In this document: positions 10,497-19,723 of the stretch, in pieces
Position numbering within the stretch: the first letter of the stretch is position 1
Layout: each line of letters begins with the position of its first letter
DNA from: G963667855 sp963667855
GTDB lineage: Bacteria > Planctomycetota > Phycisphaerae > UBA1845
Length of the DNA: 64,000 nt
NCBI GenBank assembly: GCA_963667855.2
Contig: CAXXKI010000006.1
Span: 1 to 64,000, forward strand
Direction of reading: 5' to 3'
Made by a program: the position numbers and the translations under genes
Notes under the pieces: model-generated
Told to the model about the DNA's origin: nothing
What the model saw: the letters and a program-made list of their open reading frames with translations, nothing else
Database searches by the model: none

Positions 10497-11714
10497 TCAC
10501 ACCATGCAGGTTTTAAGAGTCTCAACCTTGGGTATTTCAGATTTCGGCTCGTCCCCCAGGAGAGTATCAAGGCTTTTCAACTGTTTTTTCCAATCGTAAT
10601 TTTCGGCAACGAATGCTCTCGCCCGGTTTCCCAGGTTGCGACAAGTGAGCGGGTTATTTAATAACTGCTCGACCCGCTTAGCGAATTCTCCCGCTTGATC
10701 GGCCAGGATGAAATGCTTTCCGTTAACAGCGTTTATGCCTGTAGCGGCCGCGGTAGTCGTAACCACGGGACGAGCGGCAGCCATCGCCTCCAGCACCTTG
10801 TTCTGGATTCCCCGGGCAACGCGCAAGGGCGTCACCGCAACCTGCCACTTGTCCATCTCTTTGAATATTTCACGCACTGCCCCTATTACATTTACGCCTG
10901 GAAGCTTAGCCAGTTTCCTGATCGCTCGCGGAGGGTATCTGCCGACAATGCGAAACGAAGCATTGGGTATTTCATTAATCACATGAGGCCAGATTTCCCG
11001 GGCAAACCAACAAACCGCATCCTGGTTTGGATAATAGGCCAAATCACCTACAAAACCGACAATTCGACTGTCGTAATCACCATTTCCGTGAATATCAGGC
11101 AGTTCGACTCCGTTACCTATAACTCTGATTTGCCCTCTATCGGGCACTTCCCAGGCATCGACTTCGTGGTCACTTATAAACACGGAGTGGTGGAACCGCT
11201 GATACAGTTTTTTCTCTACACCGGCGAGTTGTTTTGCTTCGCGGGCAAGAATCCAGGATTTCGGTGGAATCTGCCTTCGGGCACTCTCCTGCCACTTTAC
11301 GCTGTCGAGGTCACAGAAATCGAGAATTTTAAGGGGAGCTCGAACGTAATCGGCGTATTGCCCCATGCTGGAAGAGAAAACCAGAACCGCGTCGAATCCC
11401 ACGCGATCAGACGCTGATTCAATGGCTTTTTTCATCCTTTCGCTGCGATAAAACCCTTCGGTAATGGTTTCATCGATAGCTAAATCAAGTAAGCCACGAA
11501 ACACCCCCCACTTGCGATTCAGAGGAATGGCAATAACCTCACGGCAGTATTTCCGCAGGTCAGCCGCATATTTCATATCCGCCGGATCATCCACAAAACA
11601 GGCGCAATGCACATCATGTGCGGCGGAAAGATACTTGATAGTGTTAAAGGAGCGTATCTTGTCTCCCTTGTCAGGCGGATACGGAATACGATGGGCAATG
11701 TAAAGTATTTTCAT
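10497..11714 (-). CDS. Sugar transferase, PEP-CTERM/EpsH1-system-associated type (TIGR03087-like)
   Basis: A 405-residue GT-B glycosyltransferase. The N-terminus (MKILYIAHRIPYPPDKGDK, then IRSFN and CACFVDDPAD) is very characteristic of the TIGR03087 family, which is found in exosortase-linked exopolysaccharide clusters. The C-terminal donor-binding half includes GFVGDLAYYPNQDAV, ANCHORed by VAVTPLRVARGIQNKVLEAM, with the Glu-Ala-Met typical of GT4-like enzymes. GGAGAG lies just before the ATG. The FemAB-like gene is immediately upstream in the same direction (29 bases), supporting a shared surface-polysaccharide role. The sugar donor and acceptor cannot be told from sequence. Confidence 0.85.
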   Translation of the reverse strand: MKILYIAHRIPYPPDKGDKIRSFNTIKYLSAAHDVHCACFVDDPADMKYAADLRKYCREVIAIPLNRKWGVFRGLLDLAIDETITEGFYRSERMKKAIESASDRVGFDAVLVFSSSMGQYADYVRAPLKILDFCDLDSVKWQESARRQIPPKSWILAREAKQLAGVEKKLYQRFHHSVFISDHEVDAWEVPDRGQIRVIGNGVELPDIHGNGDYDSRIVGFVGDLAYYPNQDAVCWFAREIWPHVINEIPNASFRIVGRYPPRAIRKLAKLPGVNVIGAVREIFKEMDKWQVAVTPLRVARGIQNKVLEAMAAARPVVTTTAAATGINAVNGKHFILADQAGEFAKRVEQLLNNPLTCRNLGNRARAFVAENYDWKKQLKSLDTLLGDEPKSEIPKVETLKTCMV

Positions 11715-11743
11715 GGTTCTCTCCGGTCGCCTCCACTACACTT

Positions 11744-12952
11744 CTATCCCGGTATATGATACGAAAGCCACATCCCCAGCCGAGTACAGACAGGCTCGGG
11801 CATCTTCTTCCATAGTTCCCTGACCAGTTTTAACCGGGGATTTGCCGGAGTCAGGTTCGTCGCCGAATCCTGACAACACACCAACCTCTGATACCCCAAT
11901 GCCCGCGGCGTAAAACCGTGAAAGCGTTTGAAGTCGTACGAGCCCTTGTTGCCCTTTCGGGTTCGCCCGAAATCATAAATGCGGCATCCCGTTTCAACCG
12001 CCCGTTCCATGGATTTCCAGTAGAGGAAGTTATTAGCGTTAAATCGATTGAATCTCTCGTCGCACCCAACGAAATAAGGCAAACACTCGTCCCGGAAAAT
12101 GAAACTCACCAGACCGGCGATGACTCTATCCTTACTTCGCACGACCTGAACATGCGTGTTTTTGCGATTACGTTCGACGAGAGCTTCAAAGAAACTGTAT
12201 GGATAACATATCGACCCCAACCTGCGCATGCTGCGACAATAAAGTTTCCACACAGCAAACAGGTAGTCATGATTGAACTCGGTGGTCAACCCGTGCTTAT
12301 CCCGGGCGTTTCGGGCGGCAGCACGCGCTTTACGAGGCAGCCAACCCAGGACATCGCCGACGCCATCCGGAAGTTCCTTTTTGAAACCGACGTATTGATC
12401 CACATCAACCAGGCTGTTGAGTTTGTTATCCATCTCGACGAGGGGAACTTCGGAACGAAGGTCTATTGAGTTAGCCCTAATCTCGCGAGCAATGTTACAG
12501 GCCGAATTCCACAGCGTTTTGCGAGCCTGCGCGGTGCTGGCCACCATTCCTCCGCCCACACCGTAGGGCACACTTACCAGCATTCGCCCTCCCAGGAGAC
12601 TGTCCACCTGGAATAAAGGCAGAATTCCCACAACTTTACGTCCCTGCCAAGCCATCAGGTAGTGAGGCTTATGTTTAAACACCTCACCGACGCTTTCCAT
12701 CCAGGCAATAGAATGGAACAACGTTCCTTGCGGATGACCGCACACGTAGTTATCCCATTCGGGGCGGTTTCGAATCGTCAAAGGTGAAACGCGAACAGCT
12801 TTCGCCGCCGCGCACAAGCGTTCCAGCTTTTTGAGCGGTTCAACGGGGACGGAAATCGGACCTGCAGCAATAGTCATGCGTGTATTATCGGCAGTCAGGC
12901 CCGTTCGATTGATGAAACGAGCTACCCGGTACCCGTTATGAATGTAAGGCAT
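11744..12952 (-). CDS. FemAB-related protein, PEP-CTERM-system-associated type
   Basis: Up to 402 residues with the GNAT/FemAB double fold. Markers are PQGTLFHSIAWMESVGEVF, VGILPLFQVDSLLGGRMLVS, a C-terminal VETGCRIYDFGRTRKGNKGS and YDFKRFHGF. This is the pattern of the TIGR03019-type FemAB proteins that accompany exosortase loci. They are predicted aminoacyl- or acyl-transferases acting on cell-surface material. Neither candidate start has a clear ribosome site. The ATG at 12950-12952 gives the longest product, and an internal ATG at 12875-12877 (MTIAAGP) is equally possible. It precedes the TIGR03087-type transferase. Exosortase itself is not in this window. Confidence 0.82.
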   Translation of the reverse strand: MPYIHNGYRVARFINRTGLTADNTRMTIAAGPISVPVEPLKKLERLCAAAKAVRVSPLTIRNRPEWDNYVCGHPQGTLFHSIAWMESVGEVFKHKPHYLMAWQGRKVVGILPLFQVDSLLGGRMLVSVPYGVGGGMVASTAQARKTLWNSACNIAREIRANSIDLRSEVPLVEMDNKLNSLVDVDQYVGFKKELPDGVGDVLGWLPRKARAAARNARDKHGLTTEFNHDYLFAVWKLYCRSMRRLGSICYPYSFFEALVERNRKNTHVQVVRSKDRVIAGLVSFIFRDECLPYFVGCDERFNRFNANNFLYWKSMERAVETGCRIYDFGRTRKGNKGSYDFKRFHGFTPRALGYQRLVCCQDSATNLTPANPRLKLVRELWKKMPEPVCTRLGMWLSYHIPG

Positions 12953-13016
12953 CCAACAAACCGTATAGTTGACGATAACAGCTTATAAGACAATAGGTTA
13001 CACGAACTTTTCGCTG

Positions 13017-14486
13017 TCACGAACGAGCCACTTTGCCCCAGGATCTGGCGCGACTCGCCCAATCGGTAACGGTCAGAACAACTAGGAGCAGCAGGTAAAG
13101 CCAGGAAACGACTATCGAGCCAAAGTAACCGCCGCGGACGAAGATGGTCCTGGCATCTTCAAAAAACACGTTTCCAGCCAGGATACCATTGCCCTGATCG
13201 CGAGTTCTGGAAAATTTCACGGAACCATCTGCCCAGACTATTTGCGATACGCCGGAACTCGCCGCCCGGACAAAACAGCGGCGCAGTTCTATCGATCTGA
13301 AGGAAGACATATCCGCGTGGAGCCTGCATTGTTTTTCAGGCCAACGCCTGGGATCCATCACCGGAACCAGGATAAGTTCCGCCCCGCCGTCTACAAGCTT
13401 TCGAGGGATATCGGTAAAAGTCGCATCGTAGCAGACACAGATACCGACTTTACCATATGCCGTATCAGTCACTTCCTGCGACTTCGCGGGATTACCCTCT
13501 TCCGAAAAAAGTGGAACAGGCACAGCTTTGGGCTGTACTGCCACTATTTTTCCCAACGGATCAATGAGCACTCCCGAATTATCAAACGGGCAACTCGAAC
13601 CAGATACAGCAGGTGTATGCGCACCTACGCAAATATATGCGCCGTTTTTCCGGGCAAGTTCAGAGAGTGCTATCACCTGCGGATTGTTTTCGCCAGCTAT
13701 TTCGTAAATAGTATGTTCGGGGAATACTACAATCTCGGGAGCAGGTTCTGCGTCCAGAGCTTTTTCAGCAAGTCTTACGAATTCATCCCCGACCACCTCT
13801 TCCGCTTGAACGCAAGCAACGGGAACGGTCGTTTTATCTGCGTAAACAGGTGGTCGAGAGAGCCAAACGCAGCAGAATACAATGACAACAACCGCGCCCA
13901 GCGTCAATAATCCCCGCCTGTTCCGGTGAACTATAACGTAAGCCAGCGACGCGTTGACCGCCAGCAATGCGAAGGTAACCAGGTAAACTCCGCCGACAGA
14001 GGCGATCTGTGAAATCCACAGGTTATGCGATTGCGAATACCCATATGCAAGATACCCCACTCGAAACCGGCCGAGACCTTCGCAACGAAGTATTTCCTGA
14101 GCGGTAAAGGTCAGCGGCACCATCCAGTAGAATATCACCGCCGAAAACCCGCCGGCAACCAGGGAAGCAGCCCTGAAAGCAAGCCCCATCCATATGGCTA
14201 ACCCGAGAATGACGAACACGCCGAGCGGCCCGCTTATATCACATAGCCAGGAAAATCCCAGGCGATAGAAAACCAGCCCGAGAACCATCCCGTACAGCCA
14301 GATTTTTCCGCTGTCCAGCCTGGGGGCGACCACTAACCAGGGTACAAGGGCAAACCATGCCAGCCAATGGAAATTCAAGGGATAATAGCATCCAGCCATC
14401 AACCCGCCGGAAACAAATGCGGCCAACGGAGGAATCCACCAGGCGTATCCCGACCGACCCTTACCTTTCTCACCCACACCGTCCAT
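13017..14486 (-). CDS. lnt: Apolipoprotein N-acyltransferase
   Basis: A 489-residue inner-membrane enzyme that N-acylates the lipobox cysteine of lipoproteins, the last step of lipoprotein maturation. The N-terminal 210 residues hold about seven hydrophobic helices. The periplasmic nitrilase domain follows, and a final C-terminal helix (SIVVSWLYLLLLVVLTV) closes the protein. The catalytic triad is readable as Glu257 (VVFPEHT), Lys320 (AVQPKAVPVPL) and Cys352 (GICVCYDATF). All are intact, unlike the nitrilase-like protein near 6 kb. It lies upstream of the FemAB-like gene on the same strand. At least two lipoproteins encoded in this window would be its substrates. Confidence 0.92.
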   Translation of the reverse strand: MDGVGEKGKGRSGYAWWIPPLAAFVSGGLMAGCYYPLNFHWLAWFALVPWLVVAPRLDSGKIWLYGMVLGLVFYRLGFSWLCDISGPLGVFVILGLAIWMGLAFRAASLVAGGFSAVIFYWMVPLTFTAQEILRCEGLGRFRVGYLAYGYSQSHNLWISQIASVGGVYLVTFALLAVNASLAYVIVHRNRRGLLTLGAVVVIVFCCVWLSRPPVYADKTTVPVACVQAEEVVGDEFVRLAEKALDAEPAPEIVVFPEHTIYEIAGENNPQVIALSELARKNGAYICVGAHTPAVSGSSCPFDNSGVLIDPLGKIVAVQPKAVPVPLFSEEGNPAKSQEVTDTAYGKVGICVCYDATFTDIPRKLVDGGAELILVPVMDPRRWPEKQCRLHADMSSFRSIELRRCFVRAASSGVSQIVWADGSVKFSRTRDQGNGILAGNVFFEDARTIFVRGGYFGSIVVSWLYLLLLVVLTVTDWASRARSWGKVARS

Positions 14487-14694
14487 GATCCACTTCTTCG
14501 CTTTTCAGCAGAGGCAAAACGAGGAACACAAAGCTGACAGTGATTATATACCGAGCGGACAAAAAAGATCCGCAGGAACCTTGTGGAAAAGTGTATTACA
14601 TCCGGAATTGGTTCAAACAACTATTTACAGCAACGAACATGAATACGCGAAAACTCTACTGAAACCTTAATACGGAGAACGGCAGCACACGCTC

Positions 14695-15132
14695 CTACTG
14701 GAAAACACCATTTACATTGCACTGGTGAAAAATAGACATGGTCTGGGCCGTAAGAATACCGGCGGAGTATCCGTAAGCGCTGGTACCGGCCACGTCTTTC
14801 AGGACATTCAGCTTACCGGCGGCCAGCAGCATTCCCAGTCCGCAGGCGAGGAAATTAATCATCGCTCCCTGGTAAACAAAGACATCTTTCAAGCAAGTGA
14901 TCAGCCAATTCTGCGCAGCAGCGTAATTGGGATTAGCTGCAAAATAAACACTGAACACGGCCACACAAGCCAGGATGGCAACTGCCACGTGGATAACACC
15001 GGCGGCAATGTGAAAACCAGACCCGTCTGCAATCCTCCGGGTTCGGGTCAGGGCGCCGAGAACCAGCGGCAGGGGCAGCGTAATCGCCGCCATCACCAGA
15101 ACGATAACCATGAATCTACCGGATTCCGCCAT
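14695..15132 (-). CDS. Small four-helix membrane protein, unknown
   Basis: A 145-residue hydrophobic protein with about four predicted membrane helices (VIVLVMAAITLPLPLVLGAL, AAGVIHVAVAILACVAVFSV, the segment around INFLACGLGMLLAAG, and a weaker fourth near GYSAGILTAQTM). No known motif is recognised. AAGG precedes the ATG. It is downstream of gcvH on the same strand, with a small palindrome at 15183-15199 between them, so it may or may not belong to the rnr-gcvT-gcvH unit. The composition looks coding: it is uniformly hydrophobic in this frame. Confidence 0.62.
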   Translation of the reverse strand: MAESGRFMVIVLVMAAITLPLPLVLGALTRTRRIADGSGFHIAAGVIHVAVAILACVAVFSVYFAANPNYAAAQNWLITCLKDVFVYQGAMINFLACGLGMLLAAGKLNVLKDVAGTSAYGYSAGILTAQTMSIFHQCNVNGVFQ

Positions 15133-15182
15133 CAGTCTTAAACCTTATCAGTTAACCAGCACGTTCCAACAGGACAAAACCA

Positions 15183-15199
15183 GGGGACACCGTGTCCCC
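15183..15199. repeat. Short perfect palindrome (REP-like)
   Basis: GGGGACACCGTGTCCCC, a 7-base stem with a 3-base loop, lies between gcvH and the small membrane-protein gene. There is no T-run, so it does not look like a standard terminator. It resembles dispersed intergenic palindromes. Confidence 0.5.
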
Positions 15200-15236
15200 C
15201 GGAATCATAGTTTATCTGTCGTTTTTCGCCGGGATT

Positions 15237-15626
15237 CTACCCCTGCAGCTCAGCCAACCGGGCTTCGTAGGCCGCAGCGTCCATCATTGAGTCCAGAATA
15301 GCAAGATCGGCGACGTTCAGCTTGATCATCCAACCGCTGCCGAAGGCGTCTTCGTTGAGCAGTTCCGGCTTATCCGCTAAAGCATCGTTAACGGAAACAA
15401 CTTTGCCAGCTACGGCACAGATCAATTCGGAAGTGGCTTTAACCGATTCGATTTCGCCAGCTACGCCCCCGGCCTCTATTTCGTCGCCCACCTGGGGTAA
15501 TTCCACATAGGTTATGTCGGTCAACTCATCAGCCGCGTATTGACTTATACCAATAGTAACAGTGTTACCATTCACCTGATACCATTCGTGAGTATCCGAA
15601 AACTTTCGGTCAGTGGGTACGCTCAT
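15237..15626 (-). CDS. gcvH: Glycine cleavage system H protein
   Basis: A 129-residue lipoyl carrier protein of the glycine cleavage complex. The lipoylated lysine is in GEIESVKATSEL, and the N-terminal THEWYQVNGNTVTIGISQYA is diagnostic. The ATG at 15624-15626 is preferred because AGAAGGA lies about 10 bases upstream; a TTG three codons earlier is also open. The gene lies 51 bases after gcvT, as expected for one operon. GcvP and lipoamide dehydrogenase are not in the window. Confidence 0.95.
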   Translation of the reverse strand: MSVPTDRKFSDTHEWYQVNGNTVTIGISQYAADELTDITYVELPQVGDEIEAGGVAGEIESVKATSELICAVAGKVVSVNDALADKPELLNEDAFGSGWMIKLNVADLAILDSMMDAAAYEARLAELQG

Positions 15627-15677
15627 TGCACACAAATCCTTCTATAAACCGGCTACGGCCTCTGCCGTTGCCAACAA

Positions 15678-16787
15678 CTAATTCTTCTGACGCTTATAAA
15701 ACGGAAGCTTGACCACCTCAGCCGGGACCGTCTTGCCGCCGAATTCCACCTCAACTTTTGTTCCTACCTGGTTATGGGCGAAATCGAGCATGGCCATCGC
15801 AACACTCTTCCCCAGGGTAGGACTGAACACGCCGCTGGTTATTACACCAACAGGAGCGTTATCTATCAATACCCGGTAACCTTGCCGGGCGGTTCGCTTT
15901 CCTTCGAGCTCGAGACCGACTATCCGACGGGAGAGCCCTTCCGCCTTCAATTTCCGCATGCACTCGGCACCGATGAAATCCTTTTCCAGATTAACGCACC
16001 ACCCCTGTCGGGCGGTGAGCGAGTCCCATTCCTCGGATAGTTCGTGCCCATAGAGCGGCATTCCAGCTTCGAGGCGAAGGGAATCACGAGCCCCTAAACC
16101 GGCGGGCTTCACCACATCATCTTCCTTATTACCCATCCCCACTATGGCCTGCATGGCCAGCTTGATCAGGTTTATGGGGAGGATGATCTCCACGCCATCC
16201 TCGCCGGTATAACCGCCGCGGAAAATCGTACACGGGAAGGTCATGTAGTGAATATCTCTGAAGTGATAGTTCTGCAAATCACTCAGATCGATGTTCAGGA
16301 GTTTTTCCACGGTTGGCACAGCCTTTGGACCTTGCAGAGCCACCATGGCCGTTGATTCGGTCTGATCGTCGATGGTTACTTCAAACTCGCCGGTGTGGCT
16401 TTTCAGCCAGGCCACTATTTTGTCCCGGTTGGACGCATTGCAGACGACGAGGTATTTGTCGGTAAATCGAGAGACGATTACGTCGTCGAGTATTCCTCCA
16501 TCCTCTTTGCATACATGGGTGTAGCGGGACAAACCAGGCGTCATGTCGGCCATATCGCGAGTACAGATCAGATCGAGAAACCGACCGGCCTGCGTCCCGT
16601 TTACGTACAACCTTCCCATATGCGATACATCAAAAAGGGAACAGGCATTCCTGGTGTGGTTGTGCTCGTCAATAATGCCCCGATACATAACCGGCATGTT
16701 CCAACCGGCAAAATCTACCATCCGGGCGCCCAATTGAACGTGAAAACTGTGTAGGGGTGACTCTTTCAATCTAGTTATCATATCCAT
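15678..16787 (-). CDS. gcvT: Aminomethyltransferase (glycine cleavage T protein)
   Basis: A 369-residue folate-dependent GcvT, which moves the aminomethyl group from the H-protein lipoyl arm to tetrahydrofolate. Diagnostic segments are LGARMVDFAGWNMPVMYRG, SLFDVSHMGR, the later GYTGEDGVEI, and GLGARDSLRLEAGMPLYGHE. The C-terminal domain GVFSPTLGKSVAMAML is typical. It is read toward gcvH. rnr lies 115 bases upstream in the same direction. No glycine riboswitch pattern was recognised in that interval. Confidence 0.95.
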   Translation of the reverse strand: MDMITRLKESPLHSFHVQLGARMVDFAGWNMPVMYRGIIDEHNHTRNACSLFDVSHMGRLYVNGTQAGRFLDLICTRDMADMTPGLSRYTHVCKEDGGILDDVIVSRFTDKYLVVCNASNRDKIVAWLKSHTGEFEVTIDDQTESTAMVALQGPKAVPTVEKLLNIDLSDLQNYHFRDIHYMTFPCTIFRGGYTGEDGVEIILPINLIKLAMQAIVGMGNKEDDVVKPAGLGARDSLRLEAGMPLYGHELSEEWDSLTARQGWCVNLEKDFIGAECMRKLKAEGLSRRIVGLELEGKRTARQGYRVLIDNAPVGVITSGVFSPTLGKSVAMAMLDFAHNQVGTKVEVEFGGKTVPAEVVKLPFYKRQKN

Positions 16788-16902
16788 TTAAGAAACCTGA
16801 AACAGGGCAACGCACGCCAGTTGCCACCCACTTGATTGTAGATTAACGAAGGTTTTTTGACGCCGCAACAAGCCGTAATTCCCCGTAAAGTGGTTGGGAA
16901 TT

Positions 16903-19173
16903 TTAACGTCGCCCTCTTTTTCTGGCACCTTTTTTTCTGGCACCCGCTTTTGCCTTCGTATTGCGTCCTCTTTTCAAGCCGCGTTTTCCAGTTGTGGATT
17001 TCTTTTTGATTCTCGCCCGCCCGGTGCTTTTCTCTTTTCCGTCTACGGACAAGGCGAGATTCAACTGGCGAGCAGCGAGATCCACAGCGGCAATAACCAC
17101 ATCGATTTTCTGCCCGATGGCGATCCGCCGCCCACTTCGCTGAGCAACCACGCAGCCCACGGAAGTATCAACTTCCCACCAATCGTCGGAGAGGTCTTCA
17201 AATCTCAGCAAGCCGTCCACCAGGTGCTCGCTGAGCTGGACGTAGATCCCGAAGTTGGTTACTCCGGTTACTACGCCGACCATCACGTCGCCCAGCCGCT
17301 GTTCGAGCAATCGCAGGATCTTCACCAGGCGGAGTTCCCTTTCGGCCGCTTCCGCCCGACGCTCGTTTCGACTGCAGTGCAATCCCATCCTCTCCAAATC
17401 CGTGAAACTCGGAGCCGCGGCAATATCTCTTTTTTTGGATAGTTTTCCCGTAAGATAAAGATTGAGCAAACGGTGTATGAGCAAGTCGGGGTATCTCCTG
17501 ATCGGAGAGGTGAAATGCACATAGTGCTCACTGGCAAGAGCGAAGTGGCCAATAAGTTTCGGAGAGTACTCAGCCTGCTGCATGGATCTCAGCAACGCCA
17601 GATTGGCGGCAAACGCCGCGGTCTTGCCTTTGACTTTTTTCAAAATGCTCTGCATGGCAAACCGGTCGAGAACCGGCGGGACCTTTATTCCCAGCGCTCC
17701 CAGGAATTTTCCCAAGCTGTCGCCGGCAGCCTTGTCCGGTTCGGGATGAATGCGACGCATATTGGGTACTGCCAATTCCGCGAGCAGTCGCCCAACGGCC
17801 TCGTTCGCTTCGACCATGAACATTTCGATTATGGTGTGGGAGAAGCTGGTATCGGTCGGAGTTGTACCTATTACGTTATCATCCTTGTCGAAGACCAGAT
17901 CCACTTCCGGCAAATCCAGGACGAGCATACCTTGGGCAATGCGCCGCTTTTGGATTATCCTGGCCAGTTTCTCCATCTCCAATACAAGGGACACCACCTT
18001 GGAGGACACGCGCCCCGGCTTTCCCTCGATTATGGCTGTTGCCTGCCGGTAAGTCAGACGTTTAGTGGATGAGATAACAGAGTTGGCGAAACGCGACTTA
18101 ATCACTTCGCCCTTGCGATTGTAGGTGATAAACGCACTTTTGGTCAGACGGGGCTGGCGTTCCTGAAGGCTGCAGACTCCGTTACTCAACACCTCCGGAA
18201 GCATGGGAATAACATGCTTGGGAAAATAAATACTGGTGGTCCGTTGAGCCGCTTCCTGATCGATAATACCGTCAAATCCCACGAAATGGCTGACGTCGGC
18301 AATATGCACGCCGAGTTCCACGGTGCCGTTTTTATTATCGGTTATGGAAATAGCGTCATCGAAATCCCGGGCGTCGTCAGGATCTATGGTGATCACGGTC
18401 AGCTTTCTCAGGTCCTCCCGCCCTTCCAACTCGGTTTGCGAATCGTAATCCCTTCCGGCACGCCTGGCGGCGGCTTGCACCTCCGGTGGAAACTCTTCAG
18501 GTAACTGGTGTTGAACGATCATACTGAGCAGGTCTACATCTGGAGTACCGCGTTTTCCCAAGACTCGAACGATAACGCCGCGAGCCTCGCGCCCCGGTTC
18601 GGGATATCGCAAAACCTCAAAAACGACCTGATCCCCCTGCTTCGCAGATTTTGCCCCGGGATCGTCAACAAATACCGGACCGTGAATGGTGTTCCCATCG
18701 GGCCTGACAAACCAGCGGTTGAATTCCCGGCACAACTCTCCAACAAACTGGTTCTGACCTCGGGCGAGTATCTCGGTTATCCGCCCTTCAAAGAGCATCT
18801 TTCCGCCGCGTTTTCCCCGTTTGATGACTTTGGCCCGTACCGAATCTCCGGTAATGGCATTAAGCGATTCGCCCGGAGGAACGAACAAGTCACCGTGTGC
18901 ATCGGGGAGTTCGGGAATAACAAATCCGAAACCTCGCGGGTTCAGGCGGAAAGAACCGACTATTTCGTTGCTCGGCTCCGGCAGCATAAGAACCTTACTG
19001 GATCCCATTACCAAACGCCCGGTATCCATAAGGGCCTTTACCGTATCGCGGAACTGCCCGTATTCCTTTTCCGCCACGCCCATGCTGCGAGCCAGCTCAC
19101 GAAGTTTTCTGGGTTTATAGTCGGTACTGCCAATGAAATGCAGAATGTGTTCGGTAAATCTCTCGCTGGGCAT
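16903..19173 (-). CDS. rnr: Ribonuclease R (RNB-family 3-5 exoribonuclease)
   Basis: A 756-residue processive exoribonuclease. It has an N-terminal winged-helix-like region and cold-shock domains (GFGFVIPELPDAHGDLFVPP). The RNB catalytic core has DPDDARDFDDAISI (metal-binding Asp cluster), followed by HIADVSHFV and HFTSPIRRYPDLLIHRLL. A C-terminal S1 domain (GVVTGVTNFGIYVQLSEHLVDGLL) follows. The last 45 residues are an extremely basic tail rich in Lys and Arg, as in many RNase R proteins, likely for RNA binding. It is the first gene of a minus-strand run leading to gcvT and gcvH. Confidence 0.96.
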   Translation of the reverse strand: MPSERFTEHILHFIGSTDYKPRKLRELARSMGVAEKEYGQFRDTVKALMDTGRLVMGSSKVLMLPEPSNEIVGSFRLNPRGFGFVIPELPDAHGDLFVPPGESLNAITGDSVRAKVIKRGKRGGKMLFEGRITEILARGQNQFVGELCREFNRWFVRPDGNTIHGPVFVDDPGAKSAKQGDQVVFEVLRYPEPGREARGVIVRVLGKRGTPDVDLLSMIVQHQLPEEFPPEVQAAARRAGRDYDSQTELEGREDLRKLTVITIDPDDARDFDDAISITDNKNGTVELGVHIADVSHFVGFDGIIDQEAAQRTTSIYFPKHVIPMLPEVLSNGVCSLQERQPRLTKSAFITYNRKGEVIKSRFANSVISSTKRLTYRQATAIIEGKPGRVSSKVVSLVLEMEKLARIIQKRRIAQGMLVLDLPEVDLVFDKDDNVIGTTPTDTSFSHTIIEMFMVEANEAVGRLLAELAVPNMRRIHPEPDKAAGDSLGKFLGALGIKVPPVLDRFAMQSILKKVKGKTAAFAANLALLRSMQQAEYSPKLIGHFALASEHYVHFTSPIRRYPDLLIHRLLNLYLTGKLSKKRDIAAAPSFTDLERMGLHCSRNERRAEAAERELRLVKILRLLEQRLGDVMVGVVTGVTNFGIYVQLSEHLVDGLLRFEDLSDDWWEVDTSVGCVVAQRSGRRIAIGQKIDVVIAAVDLAARQLNLALSVDGKEKSTGRARIKKKSTTGKRGLKRGRNTKAKAGARKKGARKRGRR

Positions 19174-19723
19174 GGTAGGTTCTCTTTAAAAATCCCGTTA
19201 ATCCCGACCTTACATTATTTCGGGTAAGTTACAATCGTAGGGGTTGAGCGACATGATGCAACGAGAAACATAGCTGAACACACAATTGTAAGAGGATAAG
19301 GGAAACCTATTTCAAAAAAATCTTTAAAAATTCAGCCGATTGAACAAGCGTTTGGTTTGTCTTTATTTGTTCCATCAAAACGGCTTTTTCGTGTCAAAAA
19401 AGCAGGTTTTAAGTGACAGTTCATGTCCCGTTCACAATGGTGTTTCGCCGTTCAAGGAGGCGAAAAGCGGCGCATCCCTCTCAAGAAATTTTCGCCACTC
19501 CTCCGATATTCTTACTTGTCCAGATAACCCAGTCTTCCTTATATGACAAGGAAGAAGAGCTATCTAGCGACAGAAAAACCGTCTTTTTCCCTTTAAGCTT
19601 TACGACTGGTCCGGAGGGTCAGTCAACAGAAGTGCTTTCGGTGGACCTCTCACGGACTCGGGCAGGAGGCCCTTGTTTTGGATGACCTCCATAGGTCCGG
19701 TCTGCCGTGTTGGAGTCCAGATA
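19174..19723. other. 550-base intergenic region between divergent rnr and B12-domain genes
   Basis: No reading frame here has recognisable protein features. It contains A/T-rich stretches near 19310-19340 and a GGAG ribosome site at its right end. It must hold promoters for both flanking genes, but no clear boxes were identified and no riboswitch pattern was recognised. Confidence 0.4.

Noticed and set aside
16788..16902. A glycine riboswitch upstream of gcvT
   Set aside because: Only 115 bases are available and no paired GGAGAG-type aptamer pattern was recognised.
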